Notes: generated by a model from the sequence alone, not told the origin. DNA of 64,000 nucleotides from Salmonella bongori NCTC 12419 (GCF_000252995.1 NC_015761.1:248001-312000); one strand, 5' to 3'; positions 17,759 through 31,463 are shown, numbered from the stretch's first letter. Program-made: numbers and translations.

Positions 17759-19477
17759 TTAGCCCTTAATAGCCTTGACCAGATAGTCAACGATATCACC
17801 GGTTTTAATCAGCGATTTTTCGCCACTACGACGGTGTTTATACTCTATATCGTCGTTATCCAGGTTACGATCGCCAATCACGATGGTATGTGGAATGCCA
17901 ATCAGTTCCATATCGGCAAACATCACACCCGGACGCTCTTTACGGTCGTCCATCAGTACTTCAATCCCCTGTGCGCGCAGTGCATTGTACAGTTTCTCCG
18001 CCAGCTCCTGTACACGGAAGGATTTGTGCATATTCATCGGCAGAATCGCGACCTGGAAAGGTGCAATAGCGTCAGGCCATACAATGCCGCGTTCGTCAAA
18101 GTTTTGCTCGATAGCCGCGGCAACAACGCGCGTTACGCCAATACCGTAGCAGCCCATGGTCAGGATCTGGTTACGGCCATCTTCACCCTGAACAGACGCT
18201 TTCAGCGCTTCAGAATATTTGGTGCCCAACTGGAAGATATGGCCCACTTCGATACCGCGTTTGATAAGCAACGTCCCTTGACCGTCCGGACTCGGATCGC
18301 CTGTGACCACGTTACGGATATCAGCAACTTCTGGCGTCGCGACGTCACGATCCCAGTTAATGCCGAAATAGTGTTTACCGTCGATGTTAGCGCCAGCGGC
18401 AAAGTCGCTCATGGCCGCAACGGTACGATCGATGATGACCGGAATCGACATATTGACCGGACCGAGAGAACCCGGACCGGCGTTGAGCACGTCGCGAATC
18501 TCTGCTTCGGTAGCGAAGGTGAGCGGGCTGGCAACCTGCGGCAGTTTTTCTGCTTTCACTTCATTCAGTTCATGATCGCCGCGAACCAGCAGGGCAACCA
18601 GTGGAGACTTACTGTCTTTTACTGCTTTCACCAGCAACGTTTTTACCGTTTTTTCAATTGGCAGGTTGAACTGTTCTACCAGCTCCGCGATAGTTTTGGC
18701 GTTCGGTGTATCGACCAGAGTCATTTCCTGCGTTGCTGCTGCACGCGGTGTCTGCGGTGCGATGGCTTCAGCCAGCTCAATGTTGGCTGCGTAATCAGAA
18801 ACATCAGAGAAAACGATGTCATCTTCGCCGCTTTGCGCCAGCACCTGGAATTCATGCGAGGCGTTTCCGCCGATAGAGCCGGTATCGGCCTGCACTGCCC
18901 GGAAATCCAGCCCCATACGGCTAAAGATACGGCTGTACGCAGCATACATGGCGTCATAGGTTTCCTGCAGGGATTCCTGAGAAGTATGGAAAGAGTAAGC
19001 ATCTTTCATCAGGAATTCACGTGAGCGCATTACGCCAAAACGCGGACGTACTTCATCACGGAACTTGGTCTGGATCTGAAAGAAATTTAGCGGCAGTTGC
19101 TTATAAGAACTGAGTTCGTTACGCACCAGATCGGTGATCACTTCTTCGTGGGTTGGGCCGAGTACGAACGGACGCTCGCCACGGTCAACAAAACGCAGCA
19201 GTTCCGGGCCGTACTGTTCCCAACGACCACTCTCTTGCCACAGGTCGGCTGGCTGAACCACTGGCATTGACACCTCAATAGCACCGGCGTTATTCATCTC
19301 TTCACGCACGATGTTTTCGACTTTTTTCAGGACGCGCAGACCGGTCGGCAGCCAGGTATATAACCCGGAGGCGAGTTTGCGAATCATCCCGGCGCGCAGC
19401 ATCAGCTGGTGGCTGATAACCTCGGCGTCGGCAGGTGTCTCCTTCAGAGTGGAGAGCAGGTATTGGCTAGTACGCAT
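17759..19477 (-). CDS. proS: ProS, prolyl-tRNA synthetase
   Basis: ProS charges tRNA-Pro. The 572-residue product is the bacterial type: a class II catalytic core with motif 1 (around residues 65-90) and motif 2 (FRDEVRPRFG), a long insertion editing domain (about 225-405) that clears Ala-tRNA-Pro, and a C-terminal anticodon-binding domain. I chose MRTSQYLLS at 19477; the frame is open 18 codons further upstream but those residues are not part of the family. Transcription runs leftwards towards nlpE. Confidence 0.97.
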   Translation of the reverse strand: MRTSQYLLSTLKETPADAEVISHQLMLRAGMIRKLASGLYTWLPTGLRVLKKVENIVREEMNNAGAIEVSMPVVQPADLWQESGRWEQYGPELLRFVDRGERPFVLGPTHEEVITDLVRNELSSYKQLPLNFFQIQTKFRDEVRPRFGVMRSREFLMKDAYSFHTSQESLQETYDAMYAAYSRIFSRMGLDFRAVQADTGSIGGNASHEFQVLAQSGEDDIVFSDVSDYAANIELAEAIAPQTPRAAATQEMTLVDTPNAKTIAELVEQFNLPIEKTVKTLLVKAVKDSKSPLVALLVRGDHELNEVKAEKLPQVASPLTFATEAEIRDVLNAGPGSLGPVNMSIPVIIDRTVAAMSDFAAGANIDGKHYFGINWDRDVATPEVADIRNVVTGDPSPDGQGTLLIKRGIEVGHIFQLGTKYSEALKASVQGEDGRNQILTMGCYGIGVTRVVAAAIEQNFDERGIVWPDAIAPFQVAILPMNMHKSFRVQELAEKLYNALRAQGIEVLMDDRKERPGVMFADMELIGIPHTIVIGDRNLDNDDIEYKHRRSGEKSLIKTGDIVDYLVKAIKG

Positions 19478-19586
19478 GTTGTTACGGTTCCAGTTGAACG
19501 ATCGAACAGGCTCAAGGCGAGCCTGAGACAAAAAAGTGATTTAGTTTACCAGCGTGAAAGGGATGTCAAAAGAGAAGGGCGTGAAA

Positions 19587-20294
19587 TTACCGTGGTTCCA
19601 GCGCAAACACTTCAAATCCTGCGTCTGTTACACGCCAGCGCACGTTAAAATCATGCAGCCAAACAGCATAGGTTTTGCCCGTTTCTTCACCCTTACGATA
19701 AGCCGGGCGGGGATCCTGGGCCAGTACATCGCCAATGAAAGCCCGTAGCTGCGGATAACGTCTTTCCAGTGCTGGAAACTGCTGGTCAACCTCGGCGGTA
19801 AAACTCACCGGCATTTCAGCCGTCGGCGCTTGTTGCGCATAGCTGGCGATGGCGTCCGGTAGCGCGTCGGCAAACGGCAAATACGGCTTGATATCCACTA
19901 CCGGCGTACCATCTACCAGGTCCAGACTGCCTAACTCCAGTATCACGCTCTCTTTTCGACACTCAATGCCTTTTAGCGCAACGAGAGACATGCCAATTGG
20001 GTTCGGGCGGAACGTGGAGCGCGTGGCAAAAACGCCCATCCTGGCATTACCGCCAAGACGGGGCGGACGTACGGTTGGTCGCCAACCGCCTTCCATCGTC
20101 TGATGAAAAACGAAAAGTAACCACAAGTGACTGAATGCCTCCAGGCCGCGGACGGCATCGGCCTGGTTGTAGGGCGCCATCAGATGCAGTTCGCCGCAGG
20201 CGCTTTTCACCAGACCAGGCTGGCGCGGAACGGCGAACTTTTCTTTATAAGGGGAGCGAATAACGCCGATTTGCTCAAACTGAAAGTGGCTCAT
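19587..20294 (-). CDS. trmO: TrmO, tRNA-Thr m6t6A37 N6-methyltransferase
   Basis: TrmO (YaeB/TsaA) methylates t6A37 in tRNA-Thr reading ACY codons, using S-adenosylmethionine. The 235-residue product has the YaeB-family core with QFEQIGVIRSPYKEKF at the N-terminus and TRSTFRPNPIGMS, the conserved signature, near residue 95. Its start overlaps the rcsF stop by four bases, so it is read from the rcsF message. Its tRNA substrate class is represented in this window by thrW, though coincidentally. Confidence 0.94.
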   Translation of the reverse strand: MSHFQFEQIGVIRSPYKEKFAVPRQPGLVKSACGELHLMAPYNQADAVRGLEAFSHLWLLFVFHQTMEGGWRPTVRPPRLGGNARMGVFATRSTFRPNPIGMSLVALKGIECRKESVILELGSLDLVDGTPVVDIKPYLPFADALPDAIASYAQQAPTAEMPVSFTAEVDQQFPALERRYPQLRAFIGDVLAQDPRPAYRKGEETGKTYAVWLHDFNVRWRVTDAGFEVFALEPR

Positions 20295-20695
20295 TTTGCC
20301 GAAATATTCAGTGCCGATCCAATACAGACCGCCTGACGGTAACAGCCTGGCGTGCCGCTGGTAATTTCACAGCTGTGCAAGAGGACGGCATTGGCTTTCA
20401 TTTTAGAAGCATTAATCTGCATACGTTTGCGTGCCGTTGGAATGTTAGGCGGAGAGTCCTGATTCGTCGCCTGGCAGGATTCGCCACTAACCTCGCCAAG
20501 ATCGCGGAAAGGCTTACCGACTAAGTCTTCAGCATTCGTGTAAATCCTGACGGGAGTAGCACGCGGCGCTTTAGGTTTTTCCGGCTCCGCTTTTGGCGGG
20601 GTTGCGGTGCTTTGAACGGGTTCAACAGGGGATCTGCTTAGCATGGAACAACCGCCCAGCATGAGTGCCAATAAACAGATCGGTAAAGCACGCAT
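20291..20695 (-). CDS. rcsF: RcsF, outer-membrane lipoprotein sensor of the Rcs system
   Basis: RcsF is the lipoprotein that senses lipopolysaccharide and peptidoglycan damage and releases IgaA inhibition of the Rcs phosphorelay. The 134-residue precursor has a lipobox at Cys16 (LMLGGC), a proline/lysine-rich linker (about 25-50) that threads through outer-membrane barrels, and a C-terminal domain with four cysteines forming the family's two disulphides (about residues 74, 109, 118 and 124). trmO overlaps its end. Confidence 0.95.
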   Translation of the reverse strand: MRALPICLLALMLGGCSMLSRSPVEPVQSTATPPKAEPEKPKAPRATPVRIYTNAEDLVGKPFRDLGEVSGESCQATNQDSPPNIPTARKRMQINASKMKANAVLLHSCEITSGTPGCYRQAVCIGSALNISAK

Positions 20696-20755
20696 AATAT
20701 TTCCTCAATGAATGTCCTAATTGCCAGATATTGAATCAGGAGCTTGCATAAATGA

Positions 20756-20780
20756 CAAGACGGGCAATAGCCCGTCCTGC
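20756..20780 (-). terminator. Possible terminator after metQ
   Basis: A seven-base stem GACGGGC / GCCCGTC lies 35 to 60 bases beyond the metQ stop, between metQ and rcsF. Read on the minus strand it is followed by TTGTCATTTATG, a poor T tract, so termination may be partial. Confidence 0.5.
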
Positions 20781-20813
20781 ATATTATTACAGATTGTAGA
20801 AACAGCCTAAAAC

Positions 20814-21629
20814 TTACCAGCCTTTAACCGCACCGCCATTAAAAACTTTATTTGCGGCTTCGTAGACTTCATCAGACTGGTAAGCCTGAACGAATTTCTT
20901 CACATTCTCGGCATCTTTATTGTCTTCACGTGTGACGATCAGGTTAACGTACGGAGAATCTTTATCTTCAACGAAGATACCGTCTTTTGCCGGCGTCAGG
21001 CCAATCTGGCTGGCGTATGTCGTGTTGATGACCGCTAAAGCGATCTGTGCGTCATCCAGCGAACGCGGCAACTGTGGGGCTTCCAGTTCGACGATTTTCA
21101 GATTTTTCGGGTTCTCCACAATATCCAGCGAGGTTGGGAGTAAACCAACGCCGTCTTTCAGCTTAATCAGCCCCACTTTTTGTAGCAGCAACAGGGAGCG
21201 GCCAAGGTTAGTCGGATCGTTAGGCACGGCAACCTGGGAACCGTTCTGTAGTTCATCCAGTGACTTGATTTTTTTGGAATAACCGGCAATCGGGTAAACG
21301 AAAGTTTTCCCCACGGCAACCAGTTTATAGCCGCGATCTTTGATTTGCTGATCCAGATACGGTTTGTGCTGGAAAGCATTGGCATCAATATCGCCTTTGC
21401 TCAGCGCTTCATTAGGCAGAACATAATCATTAAAGGTCACCAGTTCTACGTCCAGACCGTATTTTTCTTTCGCGACTTTCTGTGCGACTTCGGCTACCTG
21501 CTGCTCTGCGCCGACAATCACGCCGACTTTGATATGATTCGGATCTTTTTCATCCTGGCCGCAACCCACAAGTGCCAGAGAACCAATCAGAGCACCCACT
21601 GCCGCAAAGGTTTTGAATTTGAACGCCAT
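20814..21629 (-). CDS. metQ: MetQ, methionine-binding lipoprotein
   Basis: MetQ is the substrate-binding part of the MetNIQ ABC importer for L- and D-methionine. The 271-residue precursor has a lipobox ending at Cys23 (SLALVGC), then the NlpA/YaeC fold beginning KDPNHIKVGVIVG. It is the last gene of the minus-strand metN-metI-metQ operon, 38 bases after metI. Regulation by MetJ is expected through the boxes upstream of metN. Confidence 0.96.
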   Translation of the reverse strand: MAFKFKTFAAVGALIGSLALVGCGQDEKDPNHIKVGVIVGAEQQVAEVAQKVAKEKYGLDVELVTFNDYVLPNEALSKGDIDANAFQHKPYLDQQIKDRGYKLVAVGKTFVYPIAGYSKKIKSLDELQNGSQVAVPNDPTNLGRSLLLLQKVGLIKLKDGVGLLPTSLDIVENPKNLKIVELEAPQLPRSLDDAQIALAVINTTYASQIGLTPAKDGIFVEDKDSPYVNLIVTREDNKDAENVKKFVQAYQSDEVYEAANKVFNGGAVKGW

Positions 21630-21667
21630 GCTTATTTCCTTAATGAGTATTAGTGTTGTGTTTAACG

Positions 21668-22321
21668 TTACTTATGCGTGACAGCCCTGACGATGCGATC
21701 GCCGGATAACTGAATTAAATAAACCAGAACGACGAGTAATACCAGCACGGTATTCATTACGGTAGCATTGTAGCCAATGTAGCCGTACTGATAGCCGATT
21801 TGACCGAGGCCGCCAGCGCCGACTGCGCCACCCATCGCGGAATAACCGACCAGGGTAATTAGCGTAATGGTTGCCGCATTCACCAGCCCAGGCAACGCTT
21901 CTGGTAAAAGAATTTTACGGACAATTTGTAATGGCGTGGCGCCCATCGCTCGCGAGGCTTCGATAAGCCCTGCTGGGATCTCTAACAGCGCATTTTCCAC
22001 CATGCGGGCGATAAAGGGAGCGGCGCCAACGGTCAGCGGCACAATGGCGGCCTGTAAGCCAATAGATGTGCCGACAATCACGCGGGTAAAGGGGATCATC
22101 CATACCAGTAAAATAATAAATGGGATGGAACGGAAAATATTTACCGCCGCAGAGAGTGTGCGATACAGTCTGGCATTCTCAATAATTTGTCCTGGGCGCG
22201 TCACATACAGCAATACGCCGACCGGCAGGCCAATCACAAAACCGAAGAAACCGGAGACAAAGGTCATCGCCAGCGTTTCCCAAACGCCACGAACCAGTAA
22301 CCACATCATTGCCTCAGACAT
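21668..22321 (-). CDS. metI: MetI, methionine ABC transporter permease
   Basis: MetI is the inner-membrane channel of the methionine importer. The 217-residue product has about five hydrophobic segments and the EAA loop that docks to the ATPase (EASRAMGATPLQIVRKILLPEALPG spans about residues 130-155). It overlaps metN by eight bases, indicating translational coupling. Confidence 0.96.
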   Translation of the reverse strand: MSEAMMWLLVRGVWETLAMTFVSGFFGFVIGLPVGVLLYVTRPGQIIENARLYRTLSAAVNIFRSIPFIILLVWMIPFTRVIVGTSIGLQAAIVPLTVGAAPFIARMVENALLEIPAGLIEASRAMGATPLQIVRKILLPEALPGLVNAATITLITLVGYSAMGGAVGAGGLGQIGYQYGYIGYNATVMNTVLVLLVVLVYLIQLSGDRIVRAVTHK

Positions 22322-23345
22322 AACCCAGTACCTCTACTTTCACGTGATGCTCCTGCAGCCAGGCAATTGCGGCTTGCGTCTCTTCTTGTGTGCCGTGCAT
22401 TTCCGTTAGCATGATGCCGAACTTCACGCCGCCTGCGTAATCCATCTGCGCGCTGATAATATTATTGTTCACGTTGAAACGGCGGGCGGTTTCGGAAAGT
22501 AGTGGGGCATCAACGGACTGCCCGGTAAACTCCATACGCAGCATTGGCACGCTGTCAGCTTCCGGTGTCGTTTTCAGCCGTGCCAGATAATCTTCCGGAA
22601 TATCCAGATGTAAGGTGGATTGAATGAACTTTTGCGCCAGCGGGGTTTTCGGATGTGAGAAGACTTCGCTAACGGTATCCTGCTCAATCAGCTCGCCACC
22701 GCTGATAACGGCAACGCAGTCACAAATGCGTTTGACCACGTCCATTTCGTGCGTGATGAGCAGAATGGTTAGCCCCAGGCGGCGATTGATATCTTTTAGC
22801 AGTTCCAGGATAGCGCGGGTGGTCGCCGGATCGAGGGCGCTGGTCGCTTCATCGCACAGCAATACTTTTGGATTACTGGCTAACGCACGGGCAATCGCCA
22901 CGCGTTGTTTTTGCCCACCAGAAAGATTTGCCGGGTAGCTGTCGTGTTTATCCCCCAGACCGACCAGTTCCAGGAGCTCTGTGACGCGCCGTTTAATTTC
23001 CTCTTTTGGCGTGCTATCCAGTTCCAGCGGCAGAGCCACGTTGCCAAATACGGTTCGAGAGGCCAGCAGATTAAAATGTTGAAAAATCATGCCTATCTGT
23101 CGACGGGCTTGAGTGAGTTCCGCTTCAGAGAGCGTGGTCAGCTCTTGACCGCCCACTATTACACTTCCTTCAGTGGGACGCTCAAGTAAGTTTACGCAGC
23201 GAATGAGCGTGCTTTTACCGGCACCAGATGCACCGATGACGCCGTAAATTTGTCCGGCAGGGACATGCAGGCTGACATTGTTTAGCGCCTGAATGCTGCG
23301 AGTTCCCTGATGGAACACTTTGTTAATATTCGAAAGTTTAATCAT
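22314..23345 (-). CDS. metN: MetN, methionine ABC transporter ATPase
   Basis: MetN powers methionine uptake. The 343-residue product has Walker A GASGAGKST at residues 38-46, the ABC signature LSGGQKQR, a Walker B (VLLCDEAT), the switch histidine region (LLITHEMDV), and a C-terminal NIL (ACT-like) domain (about 265-343) that binds methionine and inhibits transport when internal methionine is high. It is the first gene of the metNIQ operon, with MetJ operators about 75 to 100 bases upstream of its start. Confidence 0.97.
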   Translation of the reverse strand: MIKLSNINKVFHQGTRSIQALNNVSLHVPAGQIYGVIGASGAGKSTLIRCVNLLERPTEGSVIVGGQELTTLSEAELTQARRQIGMIFQHFNLLASRTVFGNVALPLELDSTPKEEIKRRVTELLELVGLGDKHDSYPANLSGGQKQRVAIARALASNPKVLLCDEATSALDPATTRAILELLKDINRRLGLTILLITHEMDVVKRICDCVAVISGGELIEQDTVSEVFSHPKTPLAQKFIQSTLHLDIPEDYLARLKTTPEADSVPMLRMEFTGQSVDAPLLSETARRFNVNNNIISAQMDYAGGVKFGIMLTEMHGTQEETQAAIAWLQEHHVKVEVLGYV

Positions 23346-23420
23346 TGATTATTTATTATCGTAATGAAATTAGCGGTGGCATTTTTGTCTGCCTGATACG
23401 GTCAACGCCGTCAACAGAAT

Positions 23421-23444
23421 GGATGTTAAGGCATCCAGACGTCT
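23421..23444 (-). promoter_or_regulatory. MetJ operator (met boxes) upstream of metNIQ
   Basis: Three consecutive eight-base units read GGATGTTA, AGGCATCC and AGACGTCT; the last (23437-23444) is a perfect copy of the MetJ consensus. Tandem met boxes are the known operator of metN in E. coli, so methionine/SAM repression is expected. The boxes lie about 80-100 bases before metN; gmhB starts on the other strand 90 bases away. Confidence 0.85.
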
Positions 23445-23534
23445 AAATCAATCAGGCTTTATACGATGAGCACTTTCCTGCCCGCTGAAACATGCGATAC
23501 TAGCGTGACTTGCTTTATTCAGGAGCTATAAAAG

Positions 23535-24101
23535 GTGGCAAAGTCTGTACCCGCAATTTTTCTCGATCGTGACGGCACTATTAATGTCGATCACGGCTAT
23601 GTACATGAAATCGATGAGTTTGAGTTTATAGAAGGCGTTATTGACGCGATGCGTGAGCTAAAAGCGATGGGCTATGCGCTAGTCGTGGTGACGAACCAGT
23701 CCGGTATTGCGCGTGGCAAGTTTACTGAAGCGCAGTTTGAAACTCTGACCGAATGGATGGACTGGTCACTGGCGGATCGTGATATCGATCTGGACGGCAT
23801 CTATTATTGTCCGCATCACCCACAGGGCAGCGTGGAAGAATTCCGCCAGGTATGCGATTGTCGCAAGCCACATCCAGGAATGTTGTTCTCTGCGCGCGAT
23901 TTCCTGCATATCGATATGGCAGCCTCTTATATGGTGGGAGACAAACTGGAAGATATGCAGGCAGCTGCGGCGGCACAGGTAGGGACAAAAGTACTGGTGC
24001 GAACGGGAAAACCGGTTACGCCAGAAGCAGAAAATGCCGCTGATTGGGTGTTAAATAGCCTTGCTGATCTGCCATCGGCGATAAAAAAGCAGCAAAAATA
24101 A
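23535..24101 (+). CDS. gmhB: GmhB, heptose-1,7-bisphosphate 7-phosphatase
   Basis: GmhB removes the C7 phosphate of D-glycero-beta-D-manno-heptose 1,7-bisphosphate, a step in making ADP-heptose for the LPS inner core. The 188-residue HAD-superfamily product has the catalytic FLDRDGTIN motif with Asp11 and Asp13, and three or four cysteines plus a histidine around residues 92-110 that bind zinc in the family. The start is GTG at 23535, after an AGGAGC site. Another step of the same pathway, gmhA, lies at 46.0 kb. Confidence 0.96.
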   Translation: MAKSVPAIFLDRDGTINVDHGYVHEIDEFEFIEGVIDAMRELKAMGYALVVVTNQSGIARGKFTEAQFETLTEWMDWSLADRDIDLDGIYYCPHHPQGSVEEFRQVCDCRKPHPGMLFSARDFLHIDMAASYMVGDKLEDMQAAAAAQVGTKVLVRTGKPVTPEAENAADWVLNSLADLPSAIKKQQK

Positions 24102-24150
24102 GCGTTATGGGTAAAAGATGAGCGGTTAAAACAAAAATGCATTTTTCCGC

Positions 24151-24178
24151 TTGTCTTCCTGAATCGACTCCCTATAAT
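24151..24178 (+). promoter_or_regulatory. rrnH promoter P1
   Basis: TTGTCT (24151-24156) and a perfect TATAAT (24173-24178) are 16 bases apart and are followed by GCGCC, the GC-rich discriminator typical of rRNA P1 promoters under ppGpp/DksA control. AT-rich sequence with A and T runs lies just upstream (24130-24147), compatible with an UP element. Confidence 0.88.
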
Positions 24179-24259
24179 GCGCCTCCATCGACACGGCGGA
24201 TGTGAATCACTTCACACAAACAGCCGGCCGGTTGAAGAGAAAAATCCTGAAATTCAGGG

Positions 24260-24287
24260 TTGACTCTGAAAGAGGAAAGCGTAATAT
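24260..24287 (+). promoter_or_regulatory. rrnH promoter P2
   Basis: TTGACT (24260-24265) and TAATAT (24282-24287) are 16 bases apart, about 110 bases downstream of P1, the spacing seen in enterobacterial rrn operons. P2 gives basal rRNA transcription. Confidence 0.83.
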
Positions 24288-24327
24288 ACGCCACCTCGCG
24301 ACGGTGAGCTGAAAGCCGCGTCGCACC

Positions 24328-24339
24328 TGCTCTTTAACA
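24328..24339 (+). promoter_or_regulatory. rrn boxA antitermination site in the 16S leader
   Basis: TGCTCTTTAACA is the NusB/NusE-binding boxA sequence of rRNA leaders. A related copy (TGCTCTTTAAAA, 26408-26419) lies in the spacer before 23S, the usual second antitermination signal. Confidence 0.85.
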
Positions 24340-24471
24340 ATTTATCAGACAATCTGTGTGGGCACTCGAAGATACGGATTCTTGACGTCGCAAGACGAAA
24401 AATGAATACCAAGTCTCAAGAGTGAACACGTAATTCATTACGAAGTTTAATTCATTGAGCATCAAACTTTT

Positions 24472-26013
<1,542 letters not shown>

Positions 26014-26082
26014 CCTGAAAGAAACGGTCTTTGCAGTGCTCACACAGATTGTCTGATAAAAAACGAGCAGTAAAACCTCTAC

Positions 26083-26159
<77 letters not shown>

Positions 26160-26269
26160 GATTCGCTCCCGTGCTTTGTTGTGGCAAAGCTCGCATACTG
26201 ATGTATGCTTCGCTTCACCACGCCGCGCCCGGAAACGAATCAACGGTAAAGAGGTTCTGACTACACGAT

Positions 26270-26345
26270 GGGGCTATAGCTCAGCTGGGAGAGCGCCTGC
26301 TTTGCACGCAGGAGGTCTGCGGTTCGATCCCGCATAGCTCCACCA
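26270..26345 (+). tRNA. alaV: tRNA-Ala (TGC anticodon)
   Basis: A 76-base tRNA with encoded CCA. The anticodon loop TTTGCAC gives TGC for alanine; GGGGCTA pairs with TAGCTCC with one G-T. It is the second tRNA of the rrnH spacer. Confidence 0.97.
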
Positions 26346-26650
26346 TCTTGTGAGTGTTTACGAAAAAATACTTCAGAGTGTACCTGAAAAGGTTCACTGC
26401 GAAGTTTTGCTCTTTAAAAATCTGGATCAAGCTGAAAATTGAAACACAGAACAATTTCGATTGTTCGTGAGTCTCTCAATTATCGCAATCAGAAGAAACC
26501 TGTAAAAGGCGATGTGAGCGAAGTGAAGACAAGGCGTACCGCACGCAGCGAGCGCAGTGGACTTAATGTCCATGAGCATCGCGAGTACGGAACAACGCAG
26601 TATTCACGACGCGCAACAAGCCGGACAGAAAAGACATCTTCGGGTTGTGA
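26346..26650 (+). other. Spacer between tRNA-Ala and 23S rRNA
   Basis: These 305 bases hold a second boxA-like site (26408-26419) and the 5' half of the 23S processing stem. I see no gene. The middle (about 26500-26600) includes GCGAGTACGGAACAACGCAG-type sequence common to Salmonella rrn spacers. Confidence 0.7.
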
Positions 26651-29653
<3,003 letters not shown>

Positions 29654-29848
29654 ACAACGCCGAAGATGTTTTGGCGGATTGGGAAGACGGACAATTTTCA
29701 GCTCAGATTCAGAGTCCGAAGGATTTTACGCTGAGACAAGGCGGCAAACGCAGCGACGGAAGGAGCATACAGAAGTATGTGACTGACGCCCGCAAGAGCA
29801 GCCAACGCCGTATCAGTGTAAAAGACACAGGACAGAGCACAAAGAATT

Positions 29849-29968
29849 TGCCTGGCGGCACTAGCGCGGTGGTCCCACCTGACCCCATGCCGAACTCAGA
29901 AGTGAAACGCCGTAGCGCCGATGGTAGTGTGGGGTCTCCCCATGCGAGAGTAGGGAACTGCCAGGCAT
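29849..29968 (+). rRNA. rrfH: 5S ribosomal RNA (rrnH)
   Basis: The 120-base gene runs from TGCCTGGCGGCACTAGCG to GGAACTGCCAGGCAT, with the terminal stem (TGCCTGGCGG / CTGCCAGGCA) intact. It lies 195 bases past 23S. Confidence 0.97.
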
Positions 29969-29994
29969 CAAACAAGAAGTGTGGCACTGACTTT

Positions 29995-30107
29995 CGGAGC
30001 AGTTCACTACTCGAGAGAGTAGGACAAAAGCGACAGCTTTTGAACGTTGCGCAGCAACGGCCCGAAGGGGGAATCACGAAGTGATTCATAAACTGCCAGG
30101 CATCAAA
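29995..30107 (+). repeat. Degenerate second 5S-like segment
   Basis: The 17-base end of 5S (AACTGCCAGGCATCAAA, 29956-29972) recurs exactly at 30091-30107, and a partial match to the preceding GAGAGTAGG lies near 30013-30022. Between them is unrelated sequence with small hairpins. This looks like the 3' remainder of a tandem 5S duplication (as in rrnD of E. coli, which has two 5S genes) or of recombination between rrn operons. No intact second 5S exists. Confidence 0.6.
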
Positions 30108-30158
30108 TTGCAGTAACCCGGGGTGACAACCGGCGGTAGTAAAGTAAAAGAATTCGGT

Positions 30159-30235
30159 GGAGCGGTAGTTCAGTTGGTTAGAATACCTGCCTGTCACGCA
30201 GGGGGTCGCGGGTTCGAGTCCCGTCCGTTCCGCCA
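30159..30235 (+). tRNA. aspU: tRNA-Asp (GTC anticodon)
   Basis: A 77-base tRNA with encoded CCA; the anticodon loop CTGTCAC reads GTC for aspartate. It is the distal tRNA of rrnH and is identical to aspV at 37514-37590. Confidence 0.97.
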
Positions 30236-30243
30236 CTAATTAA

Positions 30244-30275
30244 GAGCCCTGAGCATATGTTCAGGGCTTTTTTGT
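30244..30275 (+). terminator. Terminator of the rrnH operon
   Basis: A stem AGCCCTGA / TCAGGGCT with an eight-base centre is followed by TTTTTTG. It lies ten bases past aspU and ends the rRNA operon. Confidence 0.9.
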
Positions 30276-30324
30276 TATCTATAAATCAATCATTATCCTG
30301 TTCTGGCAACCCTTCACTGCATTT

Positions 30325-31239
30325 TTAGCGCTCTTTGTCCGCGTTTCCTGACTCTGTTTTTATATGTTCGCTGAGGAAGTCAATAAAGGCCCGTATTCGG
30401 GTACTGACGGCACGATCGCTGTAGTAAACGGCGCTGAAGGGCATTTCTACCGGTAACCGTTTGTCGGCCATCAGTTCTATCAACGTGCCTTGTGCGATCT
30501 CTTTATCGATCATATAGTCGGACAGGCAAGCGATACCATTTCCGCTAAGACAAAGCTGCTTTAACGTTTCTCCGCTGTTAGACGAAATCCCGCTATGAAC
30601 TTCATGCAATTGCCCATCGCAACAGGCAACCGGCCACGTGTTGAGCGAAAGCGGTTCAGTAAATCCCAGGCAGACATGCTGTTTCAGTTCCTCAACGTTT
30701 TTGGGGGCGCCATAACGAGCAACGTAATCAGGAGAGGCAATAATTTTTCGGTAGCTGGTAAATAGAGGACGAGCACGTAAACTGGAATCGGTCAACTTAC
30801 CTGCGCGTATAGCGACATCGACTTTTCGTTCTATAAGATTAATAAATGTTTCGGAGGAGACCAGCGACAGTGTGACTTCCGGATAACGCTCAAGAAAAGG
30901 TTTTACTAACGGCATCAGGAAATGCAGAATAACTGGTGTTGCGGCATCAATGCGCAGCAAACCGCGAGGTGTATTGCGAGTTTCCAGTATTTCCGTTTCG
31001 GCGGCAGCCATTTCCTGCAATATTATTTGTACCCGACGAAAATAGCGCTCGCCTTCTTCTGTAAGACTCAGTTGCCGTGTTGTTCGGTTGATTAAATTTA
31101 CGCCCAGCTTCATTTCCAGTTTTTTTACTGCGCGACTAATTGCAGAATTGGCCTGTCCCAGCCGTTCTGCGGCACGGCTAAAGCTCCCGCTCTCGACTAC
31201 CGCTACAAAAATGGTAAGTTCTTCTGATGTCGCTTTCAC
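30325..31239 (-). CDS. yafC: YafC, LysR-family regulator
   Basis: The 304-residue LysR-type transcription factor has an N-terminal winged helix-turn-helix (about 6-65, with SFSRAAERLGQANSAISRAVKKLE) and a C-terminal periplasmic-binding-protein-like effector domain. Ligand and targets of YafC are not known to me. It is transcribed away from yafD, with a 224-base shared upstream region in which its operator would be expected, since LysR proteins often control a divergent neighbour. The order rrnH-yafC-yafD equals E. coli. Confidence 0.92.
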   Translation of the reverse strand: MKATSEELTIFVAVVESGSFSRAAERLGQANSAISRAVKKLEMKLGVNLINRTTRQLSLTEEGERYFRRVQIILQEMAAAETEILETRNTPRGLLRIDAATPVILHFLMPLVKPFLERYPEVTLSLVSSETFINLIERKVDVAIRAGKLTDSSLRARPLFTSYRKIIASPDYVARYGAPKNVEELKQHVCLGFTEPLSLNTWPVACCDGQLHEVHSGISSNSGETLKQLCLSGNGIACLSDYMIDKEIAQGTLIELMADKRLPVEMPFSAVYYSDRAVSTRIRAFIDFLSEHIKTESGNADKER

Positions 31240-31463
31240 GTTTGTACCCGAAGTTTAAGCGTTGCTGAGCATTTTGCTATTAAAACATCTGCTGGCGCAA
31301 TATTCATCCCGTTGCTGACAGACAGAGGGCTAAATGATGATGTAAGTGTTTGCAAACCTAACAATAGGCAATTGTACATTGAAAGTCTGCGCTAAAATCC
31401 CTATAACAGAATAACCATTCCGTTTCCGGACTGGTTGACGTTATAGAGGTTTGAAAGTCAAAA

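Larger units (their letters stand above)
24102..24471 (+). other. rrnH promoter and leader region
   Basis: This 370-base stretch between gmhB and 16S holds no protein gene. It contains P1, P2, boxA and the sequence that pairs with the 16S 3' flank (ATTTATCAGACAATCTGTGTG here against CACACAGATTGTCTGATAAA after 16S), forming the RNase III processing stem of pre-16S rRNA. Confidence 0.85.

Noticed and set aside
17669..19024. A 451-codon open frame on the plus strand, antisense to proS
   Set aside because: It lies wholly within the proS gene on the other strand, has no family resemblance, and the codon pattern follows from the strong codon bias of proS.
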